Assembly: GCF_015355785.1 (NCBI RefSeq)
Contig: NZ_JADKYW010000003.1
Span: forward strand, 594,028-658,027
Source of the DNA: Arthrobacter gandavensis
GTDB lineage: Bacteria; Actinomycetota; Actinomycetes; Actinomycetales; Micrococcaceae
Direction: 5' to 3'
Length of the DNA: 64,000 nt
In this document: one piece after another, positions 25,478 to 33,923 of the stretch
How the letters are laid out: each line of letters starts with the position of its first letter
How positions within the stretch are numbered: position 1 is the stretch's first letter
Notes under the pieces: model-generated
Databases searched by the model: none
What the model saw: only the letters and a program-made list of their open reading frames with translations
What the model was told of the DNA's origin: nothing
Made by a program: the position numbers and the translations under genes

Positions 25478-26733
25478 AGCAGTGCCCCCTGGTCCAGAAG
25501 CAGCCCGCGGAGCTTGGCAACGTCAACGCTGCCGGCAGAAGCGTGCAGGAAGGCGGCCAGCCCGGCGGCGTGGCCGGTGGCGAAAGAGGTTCCCATCACC
25601 CTGAGGGAGGCGAAGGAGCGGCTGTCGCTGCTGGTGAGCCGGCCGGCGCCCCAGAGGTTGCCAAGATTGGCGCTGGTCACCGCACCGTAAGGAATGTCGT
25701 ACCACTTACGTCCCTTGATCCCGCTGTACGTCGTGGAACCTGGGGTGGCGTGGTCCTCCATGGGCCAGCCACAGCGGGCAATGCCGTCTTCCGGCCGGCG
25801 CCGGGCGGTCAGGACATCCTCTGCGCTGACGCTTTCCCGGCCGAGCATCCTTCGTGCCTCCCGAATCCCGATCTGCGGTCCGGTGGAGGCCAGGAAAGCC
25901 TGCTCCCAACCCTCCATTCCCGCCTTGAGTGCCTCCAGGTAATGCCGGGCCTTGGCCCTGGCATTCTGTTCCGCCTGGGACAGGTGATACACGTCCAGGA
26001 CGTCAATATGCTCGTCCGGAAGCAGCAGCATAAGCTCTCTGGATCGCGGCATCCGGACGCAGGTGCTGTTGCTGCGAGGAAGGACCTGCCCTGTGGAGCG
26101 GCCGTATGCGGCGAAGGCCGCGTCCATGGCGTCGGTAGACAGGTCAGCGTCTTCCCGGACACCCCCAACCCGCATCACCAGAGTGCTGGCCTGCCGGCGT
26201 TCGGCCGGGGACAGCTGGAACTGTCCGCCGGCAGCTGCAAGCAGTGCCCCGTCTCCGCTGCAGTCCACAAAGGCCGCACCTTCGACCCGCAGAATTCCGC
26301 CGCGGTGCGCCAAGTCCACGGAGGTAATCGTTCCGGCTTCGGTTTGGGCGCTGATGAGCGTGCTGTGAAGCAGCAGGGTCACTCCGGCCTCCCGGACGAG
26401 GTTGTCCAGGACTGTCTTCGTGGTCTCCAGGTCAAGGACAACGATCGTATTTCCGGTAACCGGTGAGGTCTCGAAGTGCAGCAGCTCCTGGCGCTGCAGT
26501 TCGTCCAGGAAATCCTGCCCGATACCGCGGACCACCTGCTCCTTTGTCTGGTCGAAAAAACCGCAATAGGCCAGAACCGAGCTGTTGGTCGCCGCGCCGC
26601 CCAGAAATCCATATTGCTCTATGAGGCAGACCCGGGATCCGGCCCGGGCGGCGCTGACCGCGGCGGCAATGCCGGCCGCTCCTCCGCCCACCACAACAAC
26701 GTCATAGGCGGTTTGAGGGAAAAGGGAAATCAT
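25474..26733 (-). CDS. FAD-dependent oxidoreductase (FAD_oxidored family)
   Basis: 419 aa from ATG 26733, supported by AAGGA five bases upstream; a TTG one codon earlier is also open. The dinucleotide-binding motif is VVVVGGGAAGIAAAVSAARAG, with a following Glu-X-Tyr (LIEQYGFLGG). The C-terminal [16 protein letters not shown] segment is a second FAD contact typical of this family. Family members oxidise diverse small molecules and many are uncharacterised. It is the first gene of the leftward operon, its substrate presumably imported by the SsuABC-like transporter. It lies divergent from the LysR gene. Confidence 0.78.
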   Translation of the reverse strand: MISLFPQTAYDVVVVGGGAAGIAAAVSAARAGSRVCLIEQYGFLGGAATNSSVLAYCGFFDQTKEQVVRGIGQDFLDELQRQELLHFETSPVTGNTIVVLDLETTKTVLDNLVREAGVTLLLHSTLISAQTEAGTITSVDLAHRGGILRVEGAAFVDCSGDGALLAAAGGQFQLSPAERRQASTLVMRVGGVREDADLSTDAMDAAFAAYGRSTGQVLPRSNSTCVRMPRSRELMLLLPDEHIDVLDVYHLSQAEQNARAKARHYLEALKAGMEGWEQAFLASTGPQIGIREARRMLGRESVSAEDVLTARRRPEDGIARCGWPMEDHATPGSTTYSGIKGRKWYDIPYGAVTSANLGNLWGAGRLTSSDSRSFASLRVMGTSFATGHAAGLAAFLHASAGSVDVAKLRGLLLDQGALL

Positions 26734-26755
26734 CAAAATCCTTAGTTACAGTTCC

Positions 26756-26777
26756 AGTGGTGATCTGCGTCACCACT
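26756..26777. promoter_or_regulatory. Perfect 8-6-8 dyad with CRP-like core
   Basis: AGTGGTGA (26756-26763), spacer TCTGCG, TCACCACT (26770-26777). The core is GTGA-N6-TCAC, the arrangement of CRP/GlxR operators (TGTGA-N6-TCACA) with G in the first position of the left half. It lies 23-44 bp upstream of the FAD oxidoreductase start. It could serve a CRP-type regulator, the LysR protein or another factor. Confidence 0.5.
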
Positions 26778-26838
26778 TCCGCTATGAACTCTCTGTCACC
26801 GACAGCCATAGATCAAATGCCGAAATGTTCGCCTGGCC

Positions 26839-26853
26839 ATGCCTTTTAGGCAT
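26839..26853. promoter_or_regulatory. LysR-type operator box (AT-N11-AT)
   Basis: ATGCCT-TTT-AGGCAT is a perfect 6-3-6 inverted repeat and contains T-N11-A, the classical LysR recognition pattern. It ends 11 bp before the ATG of the divergent LysR gene (26865), so binding there would hinder transcription or initiation of the regulator, giving autorepression, while allowing activation of the leftward operon whose start is about 105 bp away. Confidence 0.65.
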
Positions 26854-26864
26854 AGGCTGCCGGA

Positions 26865-27767
26865 ATGGAATTGAGGCAGCTGAAGTATTTTGTCCGCACG
26901 GTGGAATCGGGGACCATTAGCGGCGCTGCAGTAGAGCTGCACATGACGCAGCCGGCGCTGAGCCGGCAGCTCGCAGATCTTGAGAAGGAGTTGGGTGGAC
27001 CGCTGCTTCAGCGAACGCCCCGTGGAGTCTCCCCGACCTCTCTGGGGCTGGCCATCAAAGCGCACGCTGACGGCATCCTCGCCCAGGTGGACCGGACGCC
27101 CGAGCTGGTGCGGCTCGCGGCCAGCAAATCCTCGCTCGTGCGGGTGGGGGCTCCGCCTGGCATGCCGCATGACTGGTTCCAGCGGGCTGTTCGGGCTGTC
27201 TCATCGGCTGGACTGGACGTACACTTTTCGCTCTATGAGGGCAGCAGCGACGAGCAGGCCCGGTTGCTGCGGTCCGGTGACATTGACCTGGCGCTGCTGC
27301 ATACCATGCCCGCCGACGGCATCAATCACCAGCATTTGTTCATTCAGCCGCTCGGCGCCGCTGTGCGCCCCAGCTCTCCGCTGAACACCCGCGCCGTTTT
27401 GGGTCTAGAAGACCTCGATGGACTCACCGTGATGGCCCACGCAGCGGGCGAGATCCGTGTCCAGGAGGTGAAGCTGCGCAGTGCTGCCGAAGCCGAAGGC
27501 ATCCGCACCCACTGGGTGTTCCGCAGGTTCAGTCATCACAGTGTGCTGATTGCTGACCTAGCCGGGGCGGACGCCGCGTTGACCACAGAGGCCTCAGCGC
27601 GGACCAATTTTTCCGGCTGGAAATGGATCCCGCTTGCTGCCAAGGACGCCAGCGGCCGCCCACTCCAGGTAGAGACGTGGGCTGCCTGGAGGCCCGCCTC
27701 CGCACCGGAGCTGCGCAGGATCGCGTCGCTGTTTCGCACGGCTGCCGTCGAGGAGGCGAAAGCCTAG
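26865..27767 (+). CDS. LysR-family transcriptional regulator
   Basis: 300 aa. The N-terminal winged helix-turn-helix is clear: LRQLKYFVRTVESGTISGAA, then ELHMTQPALSRQLADLEKEL (helix at about 20-43). The periplasmic-binding-like effector domain follows, beginning near 90. It diverges from the FAD oxidoreductase operon with 131 bp between starts, including the AT-N11-AT box, the standard arrangement for a LysR activator of the adjacent operon. The inducer is likely the transported or oxidised compound. Confidence 0.88.
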   Translation: MELRQLKYFVRTVESGTISGAAVELHMTQPALSRQLADLEKELGGPLLQRTPRGVSPTSLGLAIKAHADGILAQVDRTPELVRLAASKSSLVRVGAPPGMPHDWFQRAVRAVSSAGLDVHFSLYEGSSDEQARLLRSGDIDLALLHTMPADGINHQHLFIQPLGAAVRPSSPLNTRAVLGLEDLDGLTVMAHAAGEIRVQEVKLRSAAEAEGIRTHWVFRRFSHHSVLIADLAGADAALTTEASARTNFSGWKWIPLAAKDASGRPLQVETWAAWRPASAPELRRIASLFRTAAVEEAKA

Positions 27768-27818
27768 CCGATGCGGGCCCTCAGGGTGGCCGCAGGTAAC
27801 CGGTCCCCAGCGTGCAAT

Positions 27819-27849
27819 GGCCGGCACCCCTGACGGTGGGGCGCCGGCC
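27819..27849 (-). terminator. Terminator downstream of the PLD-like gene
   Basis: 12-bp arms 27819-27830 and 27838-27849 with a 7-base loop. The one mismatch on the plus strand (A opposite C) becomes a G-U wobble in minus-strand RNA, so the stem is continuous for leftward transcripts from the PLD-like gene ending at 27892. No T-tract follows. Confidence 0.6.
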
Positions 27850-27891
27850 GTCGGCGTTTCAGCGGTCAGCGTTCGGGCCGTTGCACGCAGG

Positions 27892-29085
27892 CTACGGCGC
27901 AGCGGTCCACATCTGTTCGAAGTTCTCCCGGTACTGCAGGTAGATGTCCCGGTTCGAGGTCTCCACGATCGCTTCGTCGTTGCGGCGCAGGGACGTGGCG
28001 TTGTAGTTGTGGCTGCCGGTCATGACCACATTTCGGCCGGAGTTCTTGCCGGTTGCATCCTCCACGATCAGATACTTTGAATGGATCCGGCCCGGCAGTG
28101 CCCCGGAGTTGAGTTCGCGCAGTTCCACGCCGGGCTGTGCGGCCAGCAGATCGAGGACCGTACTGTCCATTGGACCGTGCACGATCCGCACGGAACAGCC
28201 GTCCTGGGCCATCGCCACCAGCCGGTCGGCGATGCCGATTCTGGATTCATCCCATTCGGACATGCCGATCCGCACCTCGGTGGCTCCATTCGACTTGCAG
28301 CCCAGTTCGGAGAGACGCTCCTGGATGGGGTCCACGGTGGCACTGGGGAAGAAGTGGGCCGTCACCTTTCCGCCCTGCATTCCAGAAGTCACCGTCCGGT
28401 AGTAGTCCGGCTGCTGGACTTCCTCCGCAAGGTCCTCGAAGTACGAGGCGTAACCGTCATAGAGCCCCCGGTTGCCCGTGAAGGTGACCGCGTTGTTCCA
28501 GTAGGTCTGGGAGTTGACGTCCGTGAAGTTGGCAGAGGACTGCACTACGACGTCCTTCTCCCCTCCCGTCTCGGAGAACAGGTAGAACTTGTTGTGCTGT
28601 CCCTTGGTGCCGATGCAGGAGGAAGTGTTTCCCTCCGGAGACTGGTTGCTGCAGACATGGACCCATGAGCCGGAGCTTTCATCCGTGCCGAGTTCGCTAA
28701 TGAGTGTGGCCGCGGCGGGCCTATCGATCTGCCATCCATCAATCACAACCTGGATGTCCACCCCGCGGCTGCGGGCGGCAAGCAGGGTTTCCGTGAAATC
28801 CATGCCGGCGGCGCCCGAAATGACGAAGTTCGCTATCTGTATTTTGGACCCGGGTGCTGCCTGGTTGACGAGGTTGCAGATTTGCTCCACCACCCCGGTG
28901 GGCCGGCCGGCAGCGGGATTGTTGAAGGCCGCACCCGTTGTCACCGGTGCGGCCGGAGCCGTGAGACAGGGGGCCGCCGCAGAGGCGGCGGCTGGCCCCT
29001 GGGCATTCGCCGCGGAACCGGCAGTGGCTGCCAGCATGACGGCCATAAGGGATGCAGCCAGGGCTTTGTACGTCGATTTGGGCAT
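27892..29085 (-). CDS. Secreted phospholipase D-like protein
   Basis: 397 aa. A signal peptide (MPKSTYKALAASLMAVMLAA, cut near ANA-QG at about residue 28) directs export. It has two HKD motifs, one around GQHNKFYLFSE and one around IHSKYLIVED with a following GSHN, so it is a complete PLD fold. Four or more cysteines are present, in line with an extracellular disulfide-bonded enzyme. The substrate may be a phospholipid, a nucleic acid or another phosphodiester. It has its own promoter region at 29086-29203 and a terminator at 27819-27849. It is not clearly linked to its neighbours. Confidence 0.83.
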   Translation of the reverse strand: MPKSTYKALAASLMAVMLAATAGSAANAQGPAAASAAAPCLTAPAAPVTTGAAFNNPAAGRPTGVVEQICNLVNQAAPGSKIQIANFVISGAAGMDFTETLLAARSRGVDIQVVIDGWQIDRPAAATLISELGTDESSGSWVHVCSNQSPEGNTSSCIGTKGQHNKFYLFSETGGEKDVVVQSSANFTDVNSQTYWNNAVTFTGNRGLYDGYASYFEDLAEEVQQPDYYRTVTSGMQGGKVTAHFFPSATVDPIQERLSELGCKSNGATEVRIGMSEWDESRIGIADRLVAMAQDGCSVRIVHGPMDSTVLDLLAAQPGVELRELNSGALPGRIHSKYLIVEDATGKNSGRNVVMTGSHNYNATSLRRNDEAIVETSNRDIYLQYRENFEQMWTAAP

Positions 29086-29203
29086 GCTCTTTTCCTTTGT
29101 GAGTGCGGGAACTTAGCGGTGCGGTGGTTTTCAGTGCATTGACTTACGGTGCGGTGCAAGTCCCCGGACCGCGGGACTGGGTCCGGGGAATAATCCGTGG
29201 CGG

Positions 29204-30250
29204 TCAGGAAACTCTGGAGTGCGCGAATTCGGGATTGGCGCAGTGCTGGAGCGGTTCGCCCCTCAGGTATCTGCCGACCTCAGCCGCGCCGATCTCGGCG
29301 GCTTTGTGAGCGGTTGGCTTACTCGCGCCGGCCAGATGGGGTGTCAGCACCGCGCTGGGGATGCTGCGCAGGCGTGACCCGGCGGGCAGCGGTTCGGACG
29401 GATAGACGTCAAGGCCAGTGCCGTACAGGTGTCCGGCTTCGAGCGCGTCGCAGAGCGCGTCGTAATCCAGCAACGCTCCGCGGGCCGCATTGATGAGGAT
29501 CGACCCCGGACGCATCAGGGCAAGTTCCCGCGCGCCGATCAGCCCCGTGGTTTCCGGTGTGAGGCGGGCATGCAGCGTGACGATGTCCGCGGAACCCAGG
29601 AGTTCGTCTAGCGTTGACGCCTGCTCGAATTCCGCTGGCAGGGTTCCGGGCTGAATGAACGGGTCGAAGACGAGGATCCGTGCACCGAATCCGTGCAGGA
29701 TCGCAGCGACACGCGATCCGATCGCCCCGTAGCCAATCAGGCCCACGGTCGCGCCGCTGATTTCCGGTCCAACCTCGTTGTAGCGGTAGTAGTCGCTTCG
29801 CCAGGCACCGGCGAGGAGCTCGGCGTTCCGCTGGGGAATTTGCCGCACTGCGGCCAGCGTCAGCGCCACGGTGTGCTCGGCGGTGGCGGTGGCGTTCCGT
29901 CCCGGGGCGAACGTGACGGCTACGCCGTGCGCGGCAGCGGCAGCGAGGTTGGCGTTGACCGGTCCCCCGCGGGTCACCGCGAACAGCCGCAGCTCGGGAC
30001 AGGCACGCAGGACCCGCTCCGTCAGCGGCGCCATCTGGGTCAGGCAGATCTCGGCGCCTTGGAGCGCGTCAATCAGTTCGTCCTCGTCTCCGGAGGCCTC
30101 ATCAACTTCCGCGATGCGGTGAAACGGTTCCACCGGCCAGGGAAGGGTCAGTTCGGCTGGGTCCGGCAGGTCCGGCGTATGCCGTGAGAGGGCTTCGCGC
30201 AGAAGGGAATTCAGGACAAAGTGGTCGCCTGCAATGAGTATGCGAGACAC
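29204..30250 (-). CDS. D-isomer-specific 2-hydroxyacid dehydrogenase
   Basis: 348 aa from GTG 30250. NAD-binding motif VGLIGYGAIGSRVAAIL near residues 168-184. Catalytic residues of the family: Arg in NAARGALLDY, Glu in SEPL within the DVYPSEPL motif, His in TPHLAGAS. Close to PGDH-like reductases of two-carbon and three-carbon hydroxyacids. It is the last gene of the long leftward operon, 32 bp after the histidine phosphatase. It could oxidise or reduce a 2-oxoacid made from the imported compound; the direction is not evident. Confidence 0.82.
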   Translation of the reverse strand: MSRILIAGDHFVLNSLLREALSRHTPDLPDPAELTLPWPVEPFHRIAEVDEASGDEDELIDALQGAEICLTQMAPLTERVLRACPELRLFAVTRGGPVNANLAAAAAHGVAVTFAPGRNATATAEHTVALTLAAVRQIPQRNAELLAGAWRSDYYRYNEVGPEISGATVGLIGYGAIGSRVAAILHGFGARILVFDPFIQPGTLPAEFEQASTLDELLGSADIVTLHARLTPETTGLIGARELALMRPGSILINAARGALLDYDALCDALEAGHLYGTGLDVYPSEPLPAGSRLRSIPSAVLTPHLAGASKPTAHKAAEIGAAEVGRYLRGEPLQHCANPEFAHSRVS

Positions 30251-30282
30251 GGGGTACCCCAGTTCGGTTGGTGGAAGGTTCT

Positions 30283-30891
30283 TCAGGAAGGCAGCGGTGC
30301 GTTGAAGTGGAGCAGGGATGCCCGGCCGGCCGTGAGCTCAAGTTCCGTGAGCGCGCAGTTGGCCAGTTTGGGAAACACCCGGCGGTAGTGGCGAAGAGGT
30401 ATCCCCAGGAAGCTGCACAGCAGAAGGCGGATGAGCGTCGAGTGCGCCACCACCAGGACGCGGGCCTCGGGATGGGCAGTGAAAATCTCCTCCAGCGCCT
30501 CGAGGCCGCGGGCTGCCGCATCCGGCGGAGGTTCCCCGCCGGGGAGGTGGTTCAGTGCCGGGTCGGTGAGAAAGGATTCATAAACCCCCGGATAGGCCTG
30601 CCGGATCTCGGCGGCTGTCAGGCCCTCGGCGTGGCCAAAGTGGAGCTCCCGAAGCCGGGTATCCTGCCGGAGCTCCTGCCCGGACGCGGCAGCCGCCGGC
30701 TGCGCCGTCGCTATGGCTCGGGCCAGGTCAGAGGTGACGACGGCGTCGAGGTTCTGGCGGCCTGCCCAGGCCGCGAGTGCGCGGGCCTGGGCCGTGCCGC
30801 GCGGGGTCAGGGCGACGTCACTGGATCCGGCGTATCGGTTTTCCTTGTGCCACACGGTTTCGCCGTGCCGGGCCAGGATGATTCGTGTCAT
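30283..30891 (-). CDS. Histidine phosphatase family protein
   Basis: 202 aa of the phosphoglycerate mutase-like branch. Catalytic signature LARHGET with His9, and the later catalytic His in VVAHSTLIR near residue 148. The size and arrangement fit broad phosphatases (CobC/PhoE-like) rather than true mutases. It overlaps the upstream FGGY kinase by 4 bp, which links it to sugar-phosphate metabolism in this operon. It may dephosphorylate an intermediate or clear excess sugar phosphate. Confidence 0.8.
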   Translation of the reverse strand: MTRIILARHGETVWHKENRYAGSSDVALTPRGTAQARALAAWAGRQNLDAVVTSDLARAIATAQPAAAASGQELRQDTRLRELHFGHAEGLTAAEIRQAYPGVYESFLTDPALNHLPGGEPPPDAAARGLEALEEIFTAHPEARVLVVAHSTLIRLLLCSFLGIPLRHYRRVFPKLANCALTELELTAGRASLLHFNAPLPS

Positions 30892-32390
30892 GCGGCAGCT
30901 GCTTCCTGGGCATTGTCCCGGGCGTGGTTCGCCAGTGTGGTTCCAAGCCAGTTCCGGGACCGGAGCTCACTGACAAGCTGAAGGTAGGGTTCCATGTATT
31001 TCGCGGTAGCTCCCGGTTCAGGATCGAGCACTTCATCAACCGTGACCATGGCGGCGGCCGTCTCGGCGAGGGAGCCGGACCCGGCGGACGCAGCGAGGAT
31101 GGCCATGCCCAGTGCGGGCTCGGCGTTCTTGACCAGCGTCACGGGCCGGCCCAGGACGTCAGCGCGCAGCTGGGACCAGCTCCGGCTGCGCGCAGCACCG
31201 CCGGTGAGGACGAGCGGCCCGCCCGTCGGTGCGCCCAGGCTCCGCAGGTGATCGAACGCCAGCCGTTCAACGAAGGAGATCCCCTGGATCAGGGCTGCGT
31301 AGAGTTCAGCGTCGCTGCCCGTGCGGCCCACGGTGAAGGCGAACGCGTCCGGGGCAACGAAAGGAAACCGTTCCCCTTTGGCGGATGCCAGCGGATAGAT
31401 CACGGCTTTCGCGGGCAGGTGCCGGTGCGCCTCGGCGGAAAGGGCGTCCAGGTCCCGTCCGGGCAGCCGGGTGGTGATGTACCCGGCACCCGTGCCTGAC
31501 GCCCCGCCGGGCAGCCATCCGCCGTCGGGCCCCCGGTGGGAATAGACAACTCCCGATGGGTCCTGCAGCAGCTGCTTCGTAGCGCCTTTGAGCACCAGGG
31601 TGGTGCCGATAACGGAGTTCCAGGCTCCGGGCGCCAGGGCACCGGAACCCAGCTGGGCCGCGCATCCGTCCGTCATACCGGCTATGACTGGAGTTCCGGC
31701 GGGTATGCCGGTGGCCTCCGCCGCGCCGGCACACACCTGCCCAAGGACAGTGCCGGAAAGTGCCAGTTCCGGCAGGACTTCCTCCCGAATCTCCAGCGCA
31801 GTCATGAGATCCTGCGGCCAGCAGCCGGCCTGCAGGTCACATCCCGTTTTCAGGGAGCTGCTCAGGTCACTGGCAACCGGCGCACCGGTCAGCAGCTCGT
31901 TGATGAAGTCGCTCTGGTGCAGGATGCGGTAAGGCGTGTTTCCCGGCGCGTTTTCCATCAGCCACACGGCCTTGGGAAGTCCCCACGAGCTCTGGACTTT
32001 TTGGTAGCCGAGCCGCCGAAAGAGATCCTGTCCCGCGTCGTTGACGCGCTCCGTTTCGACGGCGGCACGGGTGTCGTCATACATGAGGCCCGGGGTGAGG
32101 TTCTGCCCGGGCCTCCCGCCCAGCAGCACGGTTCCGGAGGTCGCGTCGACGGCCACACCGCGAATGGTGCCGTGCAGCGCGGCCGTTGCCTGTGCGCAGG
32201 CGTCGGTGACGGCATTCCACCACTGCCGCGGGTCCTGCTCATGCCGGGCGCCGTTCCGCACGCTGTCCAGGGAACTGCGGCCGGAGCCCATTACGGTGCC
32301 GGCGGAGCTGACGGCAAGAACGCGCACGCTTTGGGTTCCCAGATCGATGCCGATCCAGCAGTCTTCACCTGTCCGTGCCTCAGGCAGCAT
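30888..32390 (-). CDS. FGGY-family carbohydrate kinase (1)
   Basis: 500 aa with FGGY kinase architecture: phosphate-binding IGIDLGTQSVRVLAVS near residues 13-28, adenosine region GMTDGCAAQLGSGAL near 250, and FGGY signature region around LVLTGGAARSRSWSQLRADVLGRPV near 400-425. These enzymes phosphorylate xylulose, ribulose, glycerol, erythritol and related compounds. The gene overlaps the second kinase by 11 bp and the phosphatase by 4 bp. Two different FGGY kinases in one operon suggest two substrates or successive products. The substrate cannot be named from sequence. Confidence 0.82.
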   Translation of the reverse strand: MLPEARTGEDCWIGIDLGTQSVRVLAVSSAGTVMGSGRSSLDSVRNGARHEQDPRQWWNAVTDACAQATAALHGTIRGVAVDATSGTVLLGGRPGQNLTPGLMYDDTRAAVETERVNDAGQDLFRRLGYQKVQSSWGLPKAVWLMENAPGNTPYRILHQSDFINELLTGAPVASDLSSSLKTGCDLQAGCWPQDLMTALEIREEVLPELALSGTVLGQVCAGAAEATGIPAGTPVIAGMTDGCAAQLGSGALAPGAWNSVIGTTLVLKGATKQLLQDPSGVVYSHRGPDGGWLPGGASGTGAGYITTRLPGRDLDALSAEAHRHLPAKAVIYPLASAKGERFPFVAPDAFAFTVGRTGSDAELYAALIQGISFVERLAFDHLRSLGAPTGGPLVLTGGAARSRSWSQLRADVLGRPVTLVKNAEPALGMAILAASAGSGSLAETAAAMVTVDEVLDPEPGATAKYMEPYLQLVSELRSRNWLGTTLANHARDNAQEAAAA

Positions 32391-33897
32391 GGACTGCCCC
32401 TCCGCTGTGAGCCCCGCGCAGCTGCTCCAGCTGGGGCCACGCCCCGCGCGCAGTGGAGCGCAGGGCGAGGAAGGCGCTGAAATGCTCCGAGTAGGCGGCG
32501 CTGGATGGGCCGGGGCTGAACACGTCCCGTTCCCGGCTGTAAAGCTTGGCGCCGGCCTCCAGGTCTGGAACCGCGCCCAGCGCGGCCATCGCGGCGATAA
32601 ACGCCCCTTTGGCCCCGACTTCGGAGTCCGCCGAGCGGATAATTGGCACGCCCGTGACGTCCGCGAGGATCTGCGCCCACGCAGCGCTGTTCGCTCCGCC
32701 GCCGCAGATCCGCAGTTCCGACGGCGCAGTGCCCGAGGCTTCGAGGCAGTCGCGGATCACGAAGCTGAGTCCCTCCACCACGGCCCTGGCCACGTGCGCC
32801 GGGGTGGAATCGAAGGAAAGCCCCAGAAGCATTCCCCGCGCCTGCTGGTCGAGGAAGGGCGCGCGTTCCCCCGCTGGTGACAGGTAGGGCAGGCAGACGA
32901 GTCCGCCGGCCCCGGCGGGGGCCCCGGCGGCCAGCGCGCAGACCGCGGCGGGGCCGTCCAGTCCCAGGAGACCGGCCGCCCAGGCGAGCACCTCCGTCCC
33001 GGCGAGGGTGGGGAAGGCCCGGAGATACTGTCCGGGCGGACCGATGGGTATCGTCGCGCCGGCGCCGTCGCCGTCGCCGTCCGGGGCATGAACCGGCGTC
33101 ACGGACTGGGTGCAGAGCGTAGTGCCCAGGATGGTGCACGCACTGCCGGCCGTGACCGTTCCCGCGCCGATGGCCGTGGCCACGATGTCGTACGGCGCCA
33201 TTACCACCGGTATGCCGGCGGCCAGCCCCAGGGCCTGCGCAGCTTCCGGACTGAGCTGCCCCACCCTGGAGCCGTCGCTGATCAGCGGCGGCAGGAACGC
33301 GCCCATCCAGGCAATTCCCAGCTGGTCCAGCTGGGGCTGGCTGTAAGCGCGGAGGCGGATGTCCAGGAACGGTGCCGCGGCATCTGACTCATCCATAGCG
33401 GCGGTGCCGGTGAGGCAGGCGTACACCCAGCCGTTGCAGCTCAGCGACGTTCGTGACCGTTCCAGCCGTGCCGGGTCATGCTCACGGAGCCAGGCCATGA
33501 TCGCGTGGGGAAGTCCGGCGAAGGTCCGGGTCCCGCTGATCGCGAAGGAAGCCGGTTCATACCCGGCCGCGGCCCACCGGTCTACGATTCCTGCGGCGCG
33601 GGCGTCGTTCCAGAGGATGGCGTTTCCCGTCGGCTGCAGGTCTTCGTCCACCAGCCAGCAGCCGTCCCCCTGGCCCGTGATGGTAAGCGCCTCCACCTGC
33701 TGTCCTGCCCGCTGCGCCGCCGCCCGGACCGTCTCCGCGACGGCTGCCCAGACTTCGTGCATGTCCTGTTCCGCCCAGCCGGGTTCGGGATGCAGCACCG
33801 TGGTCTGCCTCCGGGCCACCGCCAGTTCGGTTCCGTCCCGGTGGTAGGCAACGGCTTTGATCATGGAGGTGCCGGCATCAACGCTGATAATCGCCAT
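32380..33897 (-). CDS. FGGY-family carbohydrate kinase (2), erythritol-kinase-like features
   Basis: 505 aa from ATG 33897, preceded by GGAAGGA; the longer frame to 34038 lies upstream of the start and is discarded. N-terminal phosphate loop SVDAGTSMIKAVAY and the substrate region ITGQGDGCWLVDEDLQP, which resembles the GQGDG-W-L-D stretch of erythritol/tetritol kinases. C-terminal signature LRICGGGANSAAWAQILADV. It lies 26 bp after the Opp-type ATPase and overlaps kinase 1. The tetritol resemblance is a recollection of one segment, so the substrate remains open. Confidence 0.82.
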   Translation of the reverse strand: MAIISVDAGTSMIKAVAYHRDGTELAVARRQTTVLHPEPGWAEQDMHEVWAAVAETVRAAAQRAGQQVEALTITGQGDGCWLVDEDLQPTGNAILWNDARAAGIVDRWAAAGYEPASFAISGTRTFAGLPHAIMAWLREHDPARLERSRTSLSCNGWVYACLTGTAAMDESDAAAPFLDIRLRAYSQPQLDQLGIAWMGAFLPPLISDGSRVGQLSPEAAQALGLAAGIPVVMAPYDIVATAIGAGTVTAGSACTILGTTLCTQSVTPVHAPDGDGDGAGATIPIGPPGQYLRAFPTLAGTEVLAWAAGLLGLDGPAAVCALAAGAPAGAGGLVCLPYLSPAGERAPFLDQQARGMLLGLSFDSTPAHVARAVVEGLSFVIRDCLEASGTAPSELRICGGGANSAAWAQILADVTGVPIIRSADSEVGAKGAFIAAMAALGAVPDLEAGAKLYSRERDVFSPGPSSAAYSEHFSAFLALRSTARGAWPQLEQLRGAHSGGAVHAA

Positions 33898-33923
33898 GGG
33901 AATCCTTCCAGTGGCTGGAGCGG

